A stretch of 64,000 nt of DNA from NCBI RefSeq assembly GCF_023273855.1, contig NZ_CP096884.1:744001-808000 (forward strand), written 5' to 3'. Below the pieces are notes generated by a model. That model ran no database searches and was not told the origin of the DNA. It saw nothing but the letters and a program-made list of their open reading frames with translations. Position 1 is the stretch's first letter, and every line of letters starts with the position of its first letter. Source of the DNA: Seonamhaeicola sp. ML3. GTDB lineage: Bacteria; Bacteroidota; Bacteroidia; Flavobacteriales; Flavobacteriaceae. Both the position numbers and the translations under genes were made by a program. Shown one piece after another: positions 15,961-25,597 of this stretch.

Positions 15961-17163
15961 TTAATACTCATAATACTCACCCTCACCAATATTGAAGGTT
16001 AGGGAAAAACGCAACGTGTTCTCTAACGGACTCTGTACTTGGGACGCTGAGAACAAATATGATAAATCGATATTCACAACATTTGCCTTAAACCCTGCTC
16101 CCAAGGCTAAAAACTTCCTTGCTCCTTTGTCTTCACTTTCATTAAAATACCCAGCTCTAAAAGCAAAAGAGTCTTGATATAAATATTCAGCTCCTAAGGC
16201 CCAAGTGAATTCTTTTAGCTCTTCACTAAAACCATCAGGCGCATCTCCAAAGGACTGAAACATCCCACTTAAAAAGCTAACATCTGGATCTTTACCCTCT
16301 ACGATAATTGTAGGTTCATCGGAATCTTGATTCCCATCTCCATCATTATCAATAAAACCTAAAACCGGAGGAGTAGGCACCAATAGTTTAGTCACTTCTG
16401 CCGTAACAGAAACCTTGTTATAATCATCAAATATAAAATCGAAACCTCCACCTAAACGTAAATTTGTGGGCTGAAAATTTTCTTGGCCTGCATCGTCATA
16501 TTTAAAAGTTGGACCAATGTTTTGAATAGCAAAACCTGCACGCCACCTTCCGTTAAAGTCTGAATAGGCTTGTTCCTCTCCTTGATAGTACCCCGAAATA
16601 TCAACTCCAAAAGTACTTGCAGCCGATATGTCTCCATCTACTCCTGTAAGCCTTAAATCAGACCTTAGATAACGCATGGCTACAGACATTCCAAACTGAT
16701 CACTTAAACGTAAAGCATAAGAGGCATCTAGAGTTAACTCATTCGGTCTTTGAATTAAGGGTGAAGCAAATTCATCGGCAACAAACTCTATATCTCCGAG
16801 CGAGAAGTATTTTAAACTTACTGCGAATGCACTTTTCTCGTCTAGTCTATTAAAATAGGTTACGTTTCCTAGGAATATGTCATTAACCAATTTACTCAAA
16901 TAAGGTGTGTAACTAACCCCAATACCAGATTTTGCTTCAGAAAACACATACTTTGCAGAATTCCATTGTTGTGAAAATGCGTCTACCGATGTTGCTACAC
17001 CAATATCACCCATACCTGCCGCTCTGGCATCTGGAGCAATTAATAAAAATGGTACTCCTGTTGTGATTACACGTTTATCTTGATTAGGTAATATCACGGT
17101 TTCTTGGGCAGAAACCTTTAGTATAAAGGCTAGTGCTAAGACTAGAAATATTCGATTCTTCAT
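15961..17163 (-). CDS. porV: Type IX secretion outer-membrane protein PorV
   Basis: Outer-membrane beta-barrel that shuttles type IX cargo from the translocon to the PorU attachment complex. The conserved N-terminal block with GVPFLLIAPDARAAGMGD follows a signal peptide, and the barrel ends in aromatic-rich strands with a terminal YYEY. I choose the ATG at 17163 (MKNRIFLVLALAF), which gives a good signal peptide; the longer open frame would overlap porU and lacks signal features. An Asp-rich insert (DNDGDGNQDSDEP) near residue 270 looks calcium-binding. The gene follows porU by 34 bases. The porU-porV order is usual for gliding flavobacteria. Confidence 0.93.
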   Translation of the reverse strand: MKNRIFLVLALAFILKVSAQETVILPNQDKRVITTGVPFLLIAPDARAAGMGDIGVATSVDAFSQQWNSAKYVFSEAKSGIGVSYTPYLSKLVNDIFLGNVTYFNRLDEKSAFAVSLKYFSLGDIEFVADEFASPLIQRPNELTLDASYALRLSDQFGMSVAMRYLRSDLRLTGVDGDISAASTFGVDISGYYQGEEQAYSDFNGRWRAGFAIQNIGPTFKYDDAGQENFQPTNLRLGGGFDFIFDDYNKVSVTAEVTKLLVPTPPVLGFIDNDGDGNQDSDEPTIIVEGKDPDVSFLSGMFQSFGDAPDGFSEELKEFTWALGAEYLYQDSFAFRAGYFNESEDKGARKFLALGAGFKANVVNIDLSYLFSASQVQSPLENTLRFSLTFNIGEGEYYEY

Positions 17164-17197
17164 GAAAATGTTTTTATTTAACAAATATAATTCTTTA

Positions 17198-20100
17198 TTA
17201 GAGTATGACAAGTTTCTCTATTTTTTCTACTTTTTTATTCGATAAGCTGGAGCGTACCGTGAGTTTATAGACATATACACCTTTCCCTATTTTATCACCA
17301 AAATCATCTCTTCCATCCCAAACTAAATCCCTTGACAAGGAACTCGTTGTTTTGAATCCTCCAGAGGTTTGCCCATTTATCGTTTTGATAAGTTTACCTG
17401 ATACTGTAAATATTTGTATTGAAACGTCTAAAGGCTCTGAACTATTGTGGTTGAACCAAAATTCTGTATAATCTACAAACGGATTGGGATAATTCAACAC
17501 ATTATTGATGACAAGTTCTTGATTTTGATTATGGACTACAAATTGAATTTCAGAAGTAGAGGAGTTATTATAAACATCCCATGCTCTCATTGACAACGTA
17601 TGTAATCCAGGCTCAATATTCCTAAGGGGAAAACTTACCACACCTTTGGTATAGTCATCAACTTCTGCCTGGTAGTAATCATTCAAAACAATTGGATTGG
17701 TTTCATCACCATCAATAATAGCTAAAATATCATGCCCCACTCCACTAGATGTATTGATACCATTAGCATCTTCGAGCTTCGCCAACAACGTTGGTGATTC
17801 GTTGGTGATACCTCCCGACACAAAATTTTCGTCATTCATAAACAGATTAATGACAGGCCCTATGTTATCCTCTTCTGCATTATCATTAATCCCACCAATT
17901 CTTAACGTATTTAAACTAGCACCCGATTGGTTCTCTGATAAATCATCGTTTTGAGCATAAAAACTTATTTTTCCGAGTCCAACCGGAATACCGATATCTT
18001 TTGGCACTACAAATTCGAACTCAAAATCTCCATCGACCACAGATGCCTGACCTCTAAAAACAACCTCACCTAAAGTTCTAAAGTCTAACTTCACCACATT
18101 TCCACCAACACTAACACCATCATTGGCCAATGTTTGCCTCTCTAAAAATTTATCATATATAGTCGCCGAGAGCACACCGCTATAGTTATTTAATTTATTG
18201 CCAGAAAGATCTGCAACCTCACCTGTTAACTTCACTTTACTTAAAGCTTTTAACGTATCGGTAGACTGACCAATTGGGACATCATTAAGTCTTGTTAAGC
18301 GTATGTTAGGCTCAGGGAAGGCTAACTTCATTGCTGGATCACCAATAAAGAACACCAAACGTTTTTGAGGATTATTGGCAACAATAGGGTCGTTCTTAGC
18401 CAACCTCAAAGCCTCTGCCATTGAAGGGTATTCAAAATCTGAAAAATTATCGTTGTCGCTGTATGAAAAAAGATATTGCCCAAACTCTCTATTGAAATCT
18501 ACCCCAAAATTAACAAAGACTTGTCTTGTTGTGGTTATGAGCGCTATTGCTCCTGCCTGTTTGTTCCAATACGTAAATTCTCCTGCAGTTTCCCTAAATG
18601 GATTATCGAAGCGTGTAAACTCACAGGTCACAGTTACAAAACAGTTGAGTTTGCAAAAATTCCGTAAACCATTAATATCGGTCTTAAGAAAAATTCTTTC
18701 AGCTGCTAGACCATCCTCTCCTCCATGTCCAAAGTAGTTAACCACCAAAGCACCACTATCTATGGCGTTGACTATTTCATTTGTAACCTCGGGATACCTA
18801 TCTCCTCCTGCAGAGGTTTCTTGTTCAAAGGCATCAGAGTGTATCTTTTTCACATTGATAAAGGACTTTTCTTGTTCTACCCTATTACCAATTTCATCGG
18901 TAGTCTCCTGAAGACCTATGGGTATTTCGTTATCAGGGTCATCAGAAACAACTACAAAATTATTTCTCCAACTACCAAAGGATTCTTTGGAGTAATACGA
19001 TTCTATTTTATCTACTAGTTCATTAGCTCTTTGAGGTGTATCGGCTAAAATTCTTCCAACTGCAATATCTAGCCTATCACTCGTTCGCATAGTCCCTTCA
19101 TTTTCGTCCATCATACCATAGAAGTCATCAGACACAAAAGATGCAGCGAAGTTAAAACTATTATAGGAGTGCCAGGAAGGCACAATATTGGTGTTATTGG
19201 GAACGCGATTTTTGTAATCAAAAGAGCCATCACCAAATAAACAAAGATATTTTATCCTATTCTCAGGGCTACTCGCATTATCATATACATATTTAACCAA
19301 ATTCCTTATTGCTCCTATATCCTGATTCCCAGTACTGAATTCATTATAAATTTCATCTAAACCCAGAACTTTCACATTTAAATCATACTGTTTTCTATTA
19401 ATTGATGCTAAACGATTTGCTTGATTCAACATATTATTAGGCGCCACTATCAAATAATCTATATCACCAAATCCACCTTCTTCATCTTGAAAAATAGTGC
19501 CTTTTATATTTTGATTGGCTAAAGTTGTCTTCGAATCGAATTTAGGTGAATAAAAATCCTGAGGTGTTACCGCAACAAAAGTTTTAAGACTTCCTAATTC
19601 TGAAGTGAAATTAATTTCGCTGTTTGATTCACTATTAATGAAACTTGCAACATTATATATGTCTGTGACATCCCAAATTTCTGACACATCGGCGGTATTA
19701 GAAATATTATACTGCCCAATACCAGACGCTGTTACAACATTATTATTACTAAACTGAAACTGAGTACCACTAAAACGAAGTGCCCGCTCTACCTCTATGG
19801 ATATGTAATCCAAGTACCCTATTGCACTTGGGTTCCCATTGTTATTGTAATTGAGGGTTATTTCCACTTTGGGGTTGTTAATTTGGATATCCCTATTTAA
19901 AAAAGCCTCTCCTCCAACGGTTAAATTTGTTGCACCAAACAATGTCAAATCGGCTATATTAGAACCATTAACAGACACTCCCACAGAACTGTTTGTAGAT
20001 GAGGCAGCAGCAAAATACACCTTCAATCTTGCTGGTTGTGAAACTACGAGATCTGGGAAATTAAACTCGAACGTCTTAGTGTTATCCACATCAAATAAAT

Positions 20101-21082
20101 CACCGAACCAGCGCCTTCCCAAGGAAGCTATGTTGTGTACATCTAATTCATGATATTTGTAATCATGAAATGTATCTATGTTTGAATCTATATTTCCTTG
20201 CGGCTGAGAAAAAGGTTGTATTCGCTTACCGGCACCTGAACTTACGTTAATAAAATAATATGTTCTATCTGTATATGCATTTATGTGCGTATTACTCTCT
20301 GCAGTAAAACCTTTTGGCCCACGACCATAGAACATTATATAATCGTCATTATCAAAAACACCATCTTCCTCTCCAATAAATTTTATGGCATTTTCCACAA
20401 CATCAAAGGGATAAGGTTCCGAATTGGAATAAGGAATCATAGCTCCTCCATTACCATAAAGCTTTATAGTTCTTGGATCTACATTATTCACATTGACACC
20501 TAGTCTTTGTAAAAAACTCTTAGTTAATTTAAAAACACCCGTAGTATCAATGTAAAACCTATACCAGTTTCCAGAACTCAACACCGAATTAGAAACTACT
20601 TTAGAGGTCTTGAAATTTCTACTAGATTTTACACCCTTACCAGTTTTATTGGTAGTATATCTAATTTCAAAAGATTCAAGTTTTTTGTAAGCGCCATTAG
20701 AATCTTTGATAAATGGTGAAGTTTGAAAAAAAGCATATAACTTACTTCTTGTTTTCGAATTGGTTAGACTGTAGTTAAATTTATTGGGTATTTTAGAAGT
20801 ATCTAAATCGAATAATTCAGTTTTCGAAATTGGAGTATAAACTATATTTTCGACCCGAACGCTACTTTCATTAATTGGTCCTACTACTTCCCATTGATCT
20901 ACAAAAAGTAAGCCTTTTTCTGGAGTACAAACACCATATTGACCATCTAGTCCCGGAAATTTTAATTTTAGCTTTCCTGAGACCATAACTCTTGGCTCAC
21001 CCCATTGTAGCTTGTAAGATTTTTGCTGAGAAAAACCAACAAATGTCGTGATTAAGCAAAGTAGCAATATTTTCTTTTTCAT
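17198..21082 (-). CDS. porU: Type IX secretion system sortase PorU
   Basis: C25 (gingipain-type) cysteine peptidase that removes C-terminal sorting domains from type IX cargo and attaches the cargo to the cell surface. About 1290 residues. Catalytic His is in YFGHGGEDG (codon near 18725) and catalytic Cys in TVTCEFTRFDN (codon near 18623). The C-terminal region ends in a FlgD-like Ig fold with NYPNPF, GKLIK and a terminal KIEKLVIL resembling a sorting-type domain. The start at 21082 gives MKKKILLLCLITTFVGFSQ, a clean signal peptide; the 25 upstream codons do not. porV lies directly downstream and gldJ is divergent. Confidence 0.94.
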   Translation of the reverse strand: MKKKILLLCLITTFVGFSQQKSYKLQWGEPRVMVSGKLKLKFPGLDGQYGVCTPEKGLLFVDQWEVVGPINESSVRVENIVYTPISKTELFDLDTSKIPNKFNYSLTNSKTRSKLYAFFQTSPFIKDSNGAYKKLESFEIRYTTNKTGKGVKSSRNFKTSKVVSNSVLSSGNWYRFYIDTTGVFKLTKSFLQRLGVNVNNVDPRTIKLYGNGGAMIPYSNSEPYPFDVVENAIKFIGEEDGVFDNDDYIMFYGRGPKGFTAESNTHINAYTDRTYYFINVSSGAGKRIQPFSQPQGNIDSNIDTFHDYKYHELDVHNIASLGRRWFGDLFDVDNTKTFEFNFPDLVVSQPARLKVYFAAASSTNSSVGVSVNGSNIADLTLFGATNLTVGGEAFLNRDIQINNPKVEITLNYNNNGNPSAIGYLDYISIEVERALRFSGTQFQFSNNNVVTASGIGQYNISNTADVSEIWDVTDIYNVASFINSESNSEINFTSELGSLKTFVAVTPQDFYSPKFDSKTTLANQNIKGTIFQDEEGGFGDIDYLIVAPNNMLNQANRLASINRKQYDLNVKVLGLDEIYNEFSTGNQDIGAIRNLVKYVYDNASSPENRIKYLCLFGDGSFDYKNRVPNNTNIVPSWHSYNSFNFAASFVSDDFYGMMDENEGTMRTSDRLDIAVGRILADTPQRANELVDKIESYYSKESFGSWRNNFVVVSDDPDNEIPIGLQETTDEIGNRVEQEKSFINVKKIHSDAFEQETSAGGDRYPEVTNEIVNAIDSGALVVNYFGHGGEDGLAAERIFLKTDINGLRNFCKLNCFVTVTCEFTRFDNPFRETAGEFTYWNKQAGAIALITTTRQVFVNFGVDFNREFGQYLFSYSDNDNFSDFEYPSMAEALRLAKNDPIVANNPQKRLVFFIGDPAMKLAFPEPNIRLTRLNDVPIGQSTDTLKALSKVKLTGEVADLSGNKLNNYSGVLSATIYDKFLERQTLANDGVSVGGNVVKLDFRTLGEVVFRGQASVVDGDFEFEFVVPKDIGIPVGLGKISFYAQNDDLSENQSGASLNTLRIGGINDNAEEDNIGPVINLFMNDENFVSGGITNESPTLLAKLEDANGINTSSGVGHDILAIIDGDETNPIVLNDYYQAEVDDYTKGVVSFPLRNIEPGLHTLSMRAWDVYNNSSTSEIQFVVHNQNQELVINNVLNYPNPFVDYTEFWFNHNSSEPLDVSIQIFTVSGKLIKTINGQTSGGFKTTSSLSRDLVWDGRDDFGDKIGKGVYVYKLTVRSSLSNKKVEKIEKLVIL

Positions 21083-21147
21083 CAATACAGTAACGCCTCG
21101 AACTATCTGTATATTATAGTTTAAAGGGCAATTTTTCATATGCTCAC

Positions 21148-21155
21148 AAAAATAC
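21148..21155 (-). promoter_or_regulatory. Candidate -7 box for porU-porV
   Basis: Minus-strand TATTTTTG matches TAnnTTTG, 65 bases upstream of the porU start. The -33 region reads ATGTTTT rather than a clean TTTG, so support is partial. This also favours the internal porU start at 21082. Confidence 0.4.
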
Positions 21156-21351
21156 AATAATAAATTAGTAAAACATACGTTATTACTTCACAAATAATAG
21201 GTTGAAAACCGCAAAATCATCGATAAAAAGCATCAAAAACAAGTTGAAATACACATTTTTTTGGTTAAAATGCAAAAAATAGCTTGCGTTATTGGGTTAA
21301 ATTCTTATATTGCAGCTCCAAAATATTATTAGCTTACTTAAACTTATGTAT

Positions 21352-23028
21352 ATGAAAAAAGTAGTAGTATTCAAGATTTTGTTAGTTTCTGCACTAACAA
21401 TTACTACAACTAGTTGTAAAAAATCTTCGAGTTCAAAAAATACTTCAAGAGCTACCGGATGGCAAATAAATTCCAGAGAAGGTGGCTTTCAGTACAATAC
21501 TAACTTCAGTGAACAAGAAACCTCTCCTGGGCTTGTTTTCATTGAAGGAGGAACTTACACTAAAGGTAGAGTTCAGGATGATGTTATGCATGATTGGAAC
21601 AATAGCCCAACACAGCAGCATGTACAATCTTTTTACATGGATGAAACTGAGGTTACCAATTTAATGTATGTTGAGTACCTAGATTATATGAAAAAATTAT
21701 ACCCACCTTCTGAAGATGGTTATCAAAACATATACACAGGTTGTCTCCCTGACACGCTTGTTTGGAGAAATCGTTTAGGTTACAACGAGGTTATGACAGA
21801 AAACTATCTGCGTCACCCAGCATATGCAGAATATCCTGTTGTTGGTGTTAGCTGGATACAAGCCACCGAATTTGCTAAATGGCGTACAGATAGAGTTGCG
21901 GAATTAAGCCTACAAAGAGAAGGCTTCAGAACCATAGACCCCAACAATACCGACCCAGACAGTAACTTTACGGTTAACAGATATGCACACGACCCAAGTT
22001 CTCTTGACAACAGCGATATTGAAGATGGAAGAGGTAGAACAAGAAGAAACACAAGAGTTGATGCCGACGGAAATGAAATAAATGTTTATGCTACTAAAGA
22101 ATCTGGTATCATTGGCCCAAAGTATAGACTTCCCACAGAAACAGAGTGGGAATACGCTGCTTTAGGTTTAAGTGAATTAAGAAGCTATAATTTATACAGA
22201 GGTAGAAAAAAATACCCATGGGATGGTCAATACACACGTAACGGAAGCAGAAAGTATCGTGGAGACCAGTTGGCCAACTTCAAACAAGGAAAAGGTGATT
22301 ATGGCGGAATCGCAGGATGGTCTGACGATGGTGCTGATATCACAAATGCTGTAAAATCTTACGCACCAAACGACTATGGTTTATATGATATGGCAGGAAA
22401 TGTAGCAGAATGGGTAGCTGATGTATACAGACCTATTGTTGACGATGAATTTAATGACTTTAATTACTACCGTGGAAATGTTTACACCAAAAATGCTATC
22501 AACGATGACGGTTCTGTTAAAGTTGTAACTGTTGACGAGATTGTTTACGACACACTTTCTAACGGAAAAATAGTTGCCAGAAATTTACCTGGAGAAATTG
22601 CTCAAGTTCCAGTTGATGAAAACGAAACCTATCTTCGTACAAACTTTGATAGAAGTAACGAAATCAACTTTAGGGATGGTGATAGACGTTCATCACGTTA
22701 CTACGAAAGCTTTAACGAAGAAGAAGGAGAAGACGGAACTAGCGGTTCTGCAACAAGAAAAATGTACAACTCTCCTAAACACACAATTACCAGAGATGAA
22801 GATGGTAATATTGTTAGAGAGTATGACAAGGACAATAACAGAACGTCTTTAATAAACGACAAAGTAAGAGTTTATAAAGGTGGCTCTTGGAAAGATAGAG
22901 AATACTGGCTAGACCCAGCTCAAAGACGCTATTTCCCACAAGATATGGCAACAGACTACATTGGGTTTAGATGTGCGATGTCTCGTGTTGGCTCTAAGAG
23001 TAAAGCTAAAAATAAAACCAAGAACTAG
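21352..23028 (+). CDS. gldJ: Gliding motility lipoprotein GldJ
   Basis: Outer-membrane lipoprotein required for gliding and type IX secretion, a relative of GldK. MKKVVVFKILLVSALTITTTSCKK is a lipoprotein signal with lipobox TTSC, setting the start at 21352 (21346 is also an ATG). The body is an FGE-sulfatase (SUMF1-like) domain: FIEGGTYTKGR, YMDETEVTN, YRLPTETEWEYAA, YDMAGNVAEWV and the terminal DYIGFRCAMS. These are split by a long Asp/Asn/Arg-rich insert at about residues 380-480. The copper-site cysteines of true formylglycine-generating enzymes are not present, so it is probably structural. It is divergent from porU and is followed by a terminator and murF. Confidence 0.93.
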   Translation: MKKVVVFKILLVSALTITTTSCKKSSSSKNTSRATGWQINSREGGFQYNTNFSEQETSPGLVFIEGGTYTKGRVQDDVMHDWNNSPTQQHVQSFYMDETEVTNLMYVEYLDYMKKLYPPSEDGYQNIYTGCLPDTLVWRNRLGYNEVMTENYLRHPAYAEYPVVGVSWIQATEFAKWRTDRVAELSLQREGFRTIDPNNTDPDSNFTVNRYAHDPSSLDNSDIEDGRGRTRRNTRVDADGNEINVYATKESGIIGPKYRLPTETEWEYAALGLSELRSYNLYRGRKKYPWDGQYTRNGSRKYRGDQLANFKQGKGDYGGIAGWSDDGADITNAVKSYAPNDYGLYDMAGNVAEWVADVYRPIVDDEFNDFNYYRGNVYTKNAINDDGSVKVVTVDEIVYDTLSNGKIVARNLPGEIAQVPVDENETYLRTNFDRSNEINFRDGDRRSSRYYESFNEEEGEDGTSGSATRKMYNSPKHTITRDEDGNIVREYDKDNNRTSLINDKVRVYKGGSWKDREYWLDPAQRRYFPQDMATDYIGFRCAMSRVGSKSKAKNKTKN

Positions 23029-23056
23029 TTAATCGTTCTTCCTAATGATACAAATT

Positions 23057-23088
23057 AAAAGTCCTAGCTAGATGTTAGGACTTTTTTA
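23057..23088 (+). terminator. Rho-independent terminator after gldJ
   Basis: AAAAGTCCTA (23057-23066) pairs with TAGGACTTTT (23076-23085) around a 9-base loop, followed by T. It lies 28 bases after the gldJ stop and 36 bases before murF, so murF may need its own promoter. Confidence 0.8.
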
Positions 23089-23124
23089 ATACATTTAACC
23101 GAAAACTCTTTTACATTAAACACA

Positions 23125-24399
23125 TTGAATACAGAACAATTACATCAGCTTTTTTTAACATGTCGCACAGCTTGTACAGATACACGAAAAATCCAAGCAA
23201 ACGATATGTTTTTCGCCTTAAAAGGTGATAATTTTAACGGTAATACGTATGCTGCTCAAGCTATTGAGAAGGGTGCTAAATATGCTATTGTTGATGAAGA
23301 AGAATTTGTAACTCAAGAAAATATTATTCTATGCGATAATGTTCTGGACTCACTCCAAAAACTCGCCTCTTTTCACAGAGTTTATTTAAAGACTCCCATT
23401 ATTGCTCTTACTGGCAGTAATGGCAAAACTACTACCAAAGAACTCATTAATGCTGTACTATCCCAAAAATTCAAAACTACTGCCACAATTGGTAATTTAA
23501 ACAATCATATTGGCGTGCCTTTAACATTACTTTCTATGAATAAAGAAACAGAAATTGGCATAGTTGAAATGGGAGCAAACCATCAAAAGGAAATAGAATT
23601 TCTATGTAATATTGCTAAGCCAGATTATGGACTCATCACCAACTTCGGGAAAGCCCACTTAGAGGGTTTTGGTGGTGTTGAAGGTGTTATAAAAGGAAAA
23701 AGCGAAATGTACGGCCATATTATAGCAAACGATAAACTGTTGTTCGTTAATGCTGAAGACAAAATTCAATTAGAAAAATCTCAACATGGCAATAAGTTCA
23801 CCTTTGGAAAAGACAACCAGGATGTAAACATCGAAATATCAAGCACCAATCCGTTTGTAAACTTGACTTACCACAATCTACAAATAAAAAGTCAATTAAT
23901 CGGCGATTACAATTTTACAAATATTGCTTTCGCTATTAGTATTGGCAATTATTTTAAAGTTGAAGACACAACAATTAAATCGGCCATAGAGAATTATATC
24001 CCCAGCAATAACAGATCGCAAATTATAGAAAAAGAGAATATTAAAATCATTTTAGACGCTTATAATGCTAATCCAACAAGCATGAAAGCAGCACTTTCTA
24101 CTTTTGAAAAGTATTCAGGAAAAAAAGTTGCTGTTTTAGGAGATATGTTTGAGCTGGGCTCAGATTCTGAAACTGAACACCAAACTATTGTTGATTTAGC
24201 CTGTAGTCTCAACATAGACAACTTATTTTTTATTGGTGAGAACTTTTTTAATTCTGATTTAAAATCAAATAAGGCCAGTAAGTTTAAGTCTTTTGAAGAT
24301 TTTGCTTCACAGATAAAATCGTTAAACTTAAACAAGAATACCATATTAATCAAAGGGTCAAGAGGCATGGCCCTGGAAAGAACACTGTACATATTATAA
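23125..24399 (+). CDS. murF: UDP-N-acetylmuramoyl-tripeptide--D-alanyl-D-alanine ligase
   Basis: Adds the D-Ala-D-Ala dipeptide to the UDP-MurNAc-tripeptide in the cytoplasm. The three Mur-ligase domains are visible: an N-terminal UDP-binding domain (TACTDTRKIQANDMFFAL), the central ATPase with P-loop ALTGSNGKTTTKE near residues 94-106 and the carbamylated-Lys region, and the C-terminal domain with DAYNANPTSM and VLGDMFELG. The start is TTG at 23125; no ATG occurs in frame between the gldJ terminator and the first conserved residues. Length (424) is normal. Location beside gldJ is a repeated arrangement in this group. Confidence 0.94.
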   Translation: MNTEQLHQLFLTCRTACTDTRKIQANDMFFALKGDNFNGNTYAAQAIEKGAKYAIVDEEEFVTQENIILCDNVLDSLQKLASFHRVYLKTPIIALTGSNGKTTTKELINAVLSQKFKTTATIGNLNNHIGVPLTLLSMNKETEIGIVEMGANHQKEIEFLCNIAKPDYGLITNFGKAHLEGFGGVEGVIKGKSEMYGHIIANDKLLFVNAEDKIQLEKSQHGNKFTFGKDNQDVNIEISSTNPFVNLTYHNLQIKSQLIGDYNFTNIAFAISIGNYFKVEDTTIKSAIENYIPSNNRSQIIEKENIKIILDAYNANPTSMKAALSTFEKYSGKKVAVLGDMFELGSDSETEHQTIVDLACSLNIDNLFFIGENFFNSDLKSNKASKFKSFEDFASQIKSLNLNKNTILIKGSRGMALERTLYIL

Positions 24400-24542
24400 A
24401 AAAAGAAAGTGCCACAAAGCAAAAGCTTAAAAGTGACACTTCTTGTAAGTTCTCCCTAAGAACTAATTAATAGCAGTATAAAGGTCTTGAATTAATAAAA
24501 AATGAGCAATACTCAATTTGAGTATTTTAAACTTAAAATAAA

Positions 24543-25322
24543 TTAAATGATAGTTCCGTGTGTTTTTATGTGGGCCATAAGCTCACCTGTTGAAGATAAT
24601 TGAAGTTTCCTCAATATATTTCTTCTGTGTGTATCTACTGTATGAGAACTAATATTGAGTAGCTCTCCTATTTCTTTACTCGACTTATTCAACAATAATA
24701 GTCTGATAACATCTCGCTCTCTGTTACTTACACCTTCAGTTAACAATTTCTGAGAGAAATTATTAAAATATTTAGTTTCATATTCGCCGTTGTCATTTAA
24801 GAGTTTTGCTGAAGCCGTAACATCAAGTTTGACGTTAGAATCTAGTACAGTGTAATGTGCTAAACCAATGATTGGTTTTGAGTCGGCATCTAAGCCTAGA
24901 GGAGTTGTATTTTGAATAATATTAAGGTACTTGTCTTGAGCATTTTTAAAACGATAGTTCCATGTATAACTCATTTTAACTCTATCATTCTGTGAAATGG
25001 AGTCCATTGTAAAACGCATCAAATCATTCAAAGCTGCCAACCATGGCTCAATATCATCAGGATGAATTCTACCCCAAAAATAGCGCATTCCCCCATTTAG
25101 TAATTCTTTTTTATCAATACCTAAACAAGACCCCATGTTTTTACTAACATACTCAAAAGAGAGTTCTTGGGTATTAGTAATACAAAAAAAGGTAGAATTA
25201 TAAGGCCAGTAAGCATCTAGTTCTATTATTTTCTGAATATGCTTCTCGAGAGAGGGGTTATCGTAAGATTTAAATATATCTTGATAGACTAGTTTTATAT
25301 CTTTTATGATCATCTTTTTCAA
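24543..25322 (-). CDS. PAS-domain LuxR-type transcriptional regulator
   Basis: One-component regulator of 259 residues. Residues about 35-165 look like a PAS-type sensor domain (FFCITNTQELSFEYVSKNMG near the start, then GGMRYFWGRIHPDD and a closing PIIGLAHYTVLD strand). Residues 195-255 are a LuxR helix-turn-helix: VSNRERDVIRLLLLNKSSKE then ISSHTVDTHRRNILRKLQL. There is no receiver domain. The signal and the targets are unknown. A TATATTTG -7 match lies at 25381-25374 on the minus strand, 52 bases upstream of the ATG, without a clear -33 element. Neighbours (murF, a tRNA) give no functional hint. Confidence 0.82.
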   Translation of the reverse strand: MKKMIIKDIKLVYQDIFKSYDNPSLEKHIQKIIELDAYWPYNSTFFCITNTQELSFEYVSKNMGSCLGIDKKELLNGGMRYFWGRIHPDDIEPWLAALNDLMRFTMDSISQNDRVKMSYTWNYRFKNAQDKYLNIIQNTTPLGLDADSKPIIGLAHYTVLDSNVKLDVTASAKLLNDNGEYETKYFNNFSQKLLTEGVSNRERDVIRLLLLNKSSKEIGELLNISSHTVDTHRRNILRKLQLSSTGELMAHIKTHGTII

Positions 25323-25396
25323 TACAATTCAACATAAAATTAAGAAAAAGGAATTAAAAAGTTACTCTTGGAGCAAATATAAAACTGACGGTAAAT

Positions 25397-25429
25397 AAAA
25401 AATCCGACTTGAAATTCAAATCGGATTTT
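25397..25429 (-). terminator. Terminator of the tRNA-Val transcript
   Basis: AAAATCCGA (25399-25407) pairs with TCGGATTTT (25421-25429). On the minus strand the hairpin comes nine bases after the tRNA 3' end and is followed by a T-rich tract. Confidence 0.75.
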
Positions 25430-25437
25430 AACTGTTG

Positions 25438-25512
25438 TGGGCGCGAAGGGATTCGAACCCCTGACCCCTTGGGTGTAAACCAAGTGCTCTGAACCAACTG
25501 AGCTACGCGCCC
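25438..25512 (-). tRNA. tRNA-Val (anticodon UAC)
   Basis: Minus-strand cloverleaf of 75 bases. The acceptor stem pairs GGGCGCG (5' end, 25512-25506) with CGCGCCC (25445-25439), with discriminator A at 25438. The D-arm contains GTAGCTCAGTTGGTTCAGAGC. The anticodon arm is CTTGG-TTTACAC-CCAAG, with anticodon TAC reading GUA codons. The T-arm is GGGGTTCGAATCCCT. The 3' CCA is not encoded (the next bases read CAA), so it must be added after transcription. A dedicated promoter and terminator flank it. Confidence 0.97.
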
Positions 25513-25549
25513 TTATTAGGCTTTACAATCATCACTCTGATTGCGGATG

Positions 25550-25579
25550 CAAATATAACCTAGTTTTTAATATTGCAAA
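25550..25579 (-). promoter_or_regulatory. Promoter of tRNA-Val
   Basis: Minus-strand TTTG (25579-25576), 18-base spacer, TATATTTG (25557-25550). The -7 box ends 37 bases upstream of the tRNA 5' end. It lies just downstream of the folC stop codon, so the tRNA is probably transcribed on its own. Confidence 0.62.
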
Positions 25580-25597
25580 AACTTTTTTAAATAAAAT

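Noticed and set aside
17198-21082. Gingipain-like virulence protease
   Set aside because: The C25 domain is there, but length, the neighbouring porV and gldJ, and the C-terminal domains identify PorU, the type IX sortase.
21083-21157. Longer start for porU
   Set aside because: The 25 extra codons lack signal-peptide features and cover the likely promoter. The start at 21082 gives a good signal peptide.
21352-23028. Formylglycine-generating enzyme
   Set aside because: The FGE-sulfatase fold is present but the catalytic cysteines are missing, and lipobox plus context identify GldJ.
24400-24542. Terminator after murF
   Set aside because: AAGTGCCAC and GTGACACTT pair only imperfectly across a long loop with no T-run, so I did not call it.
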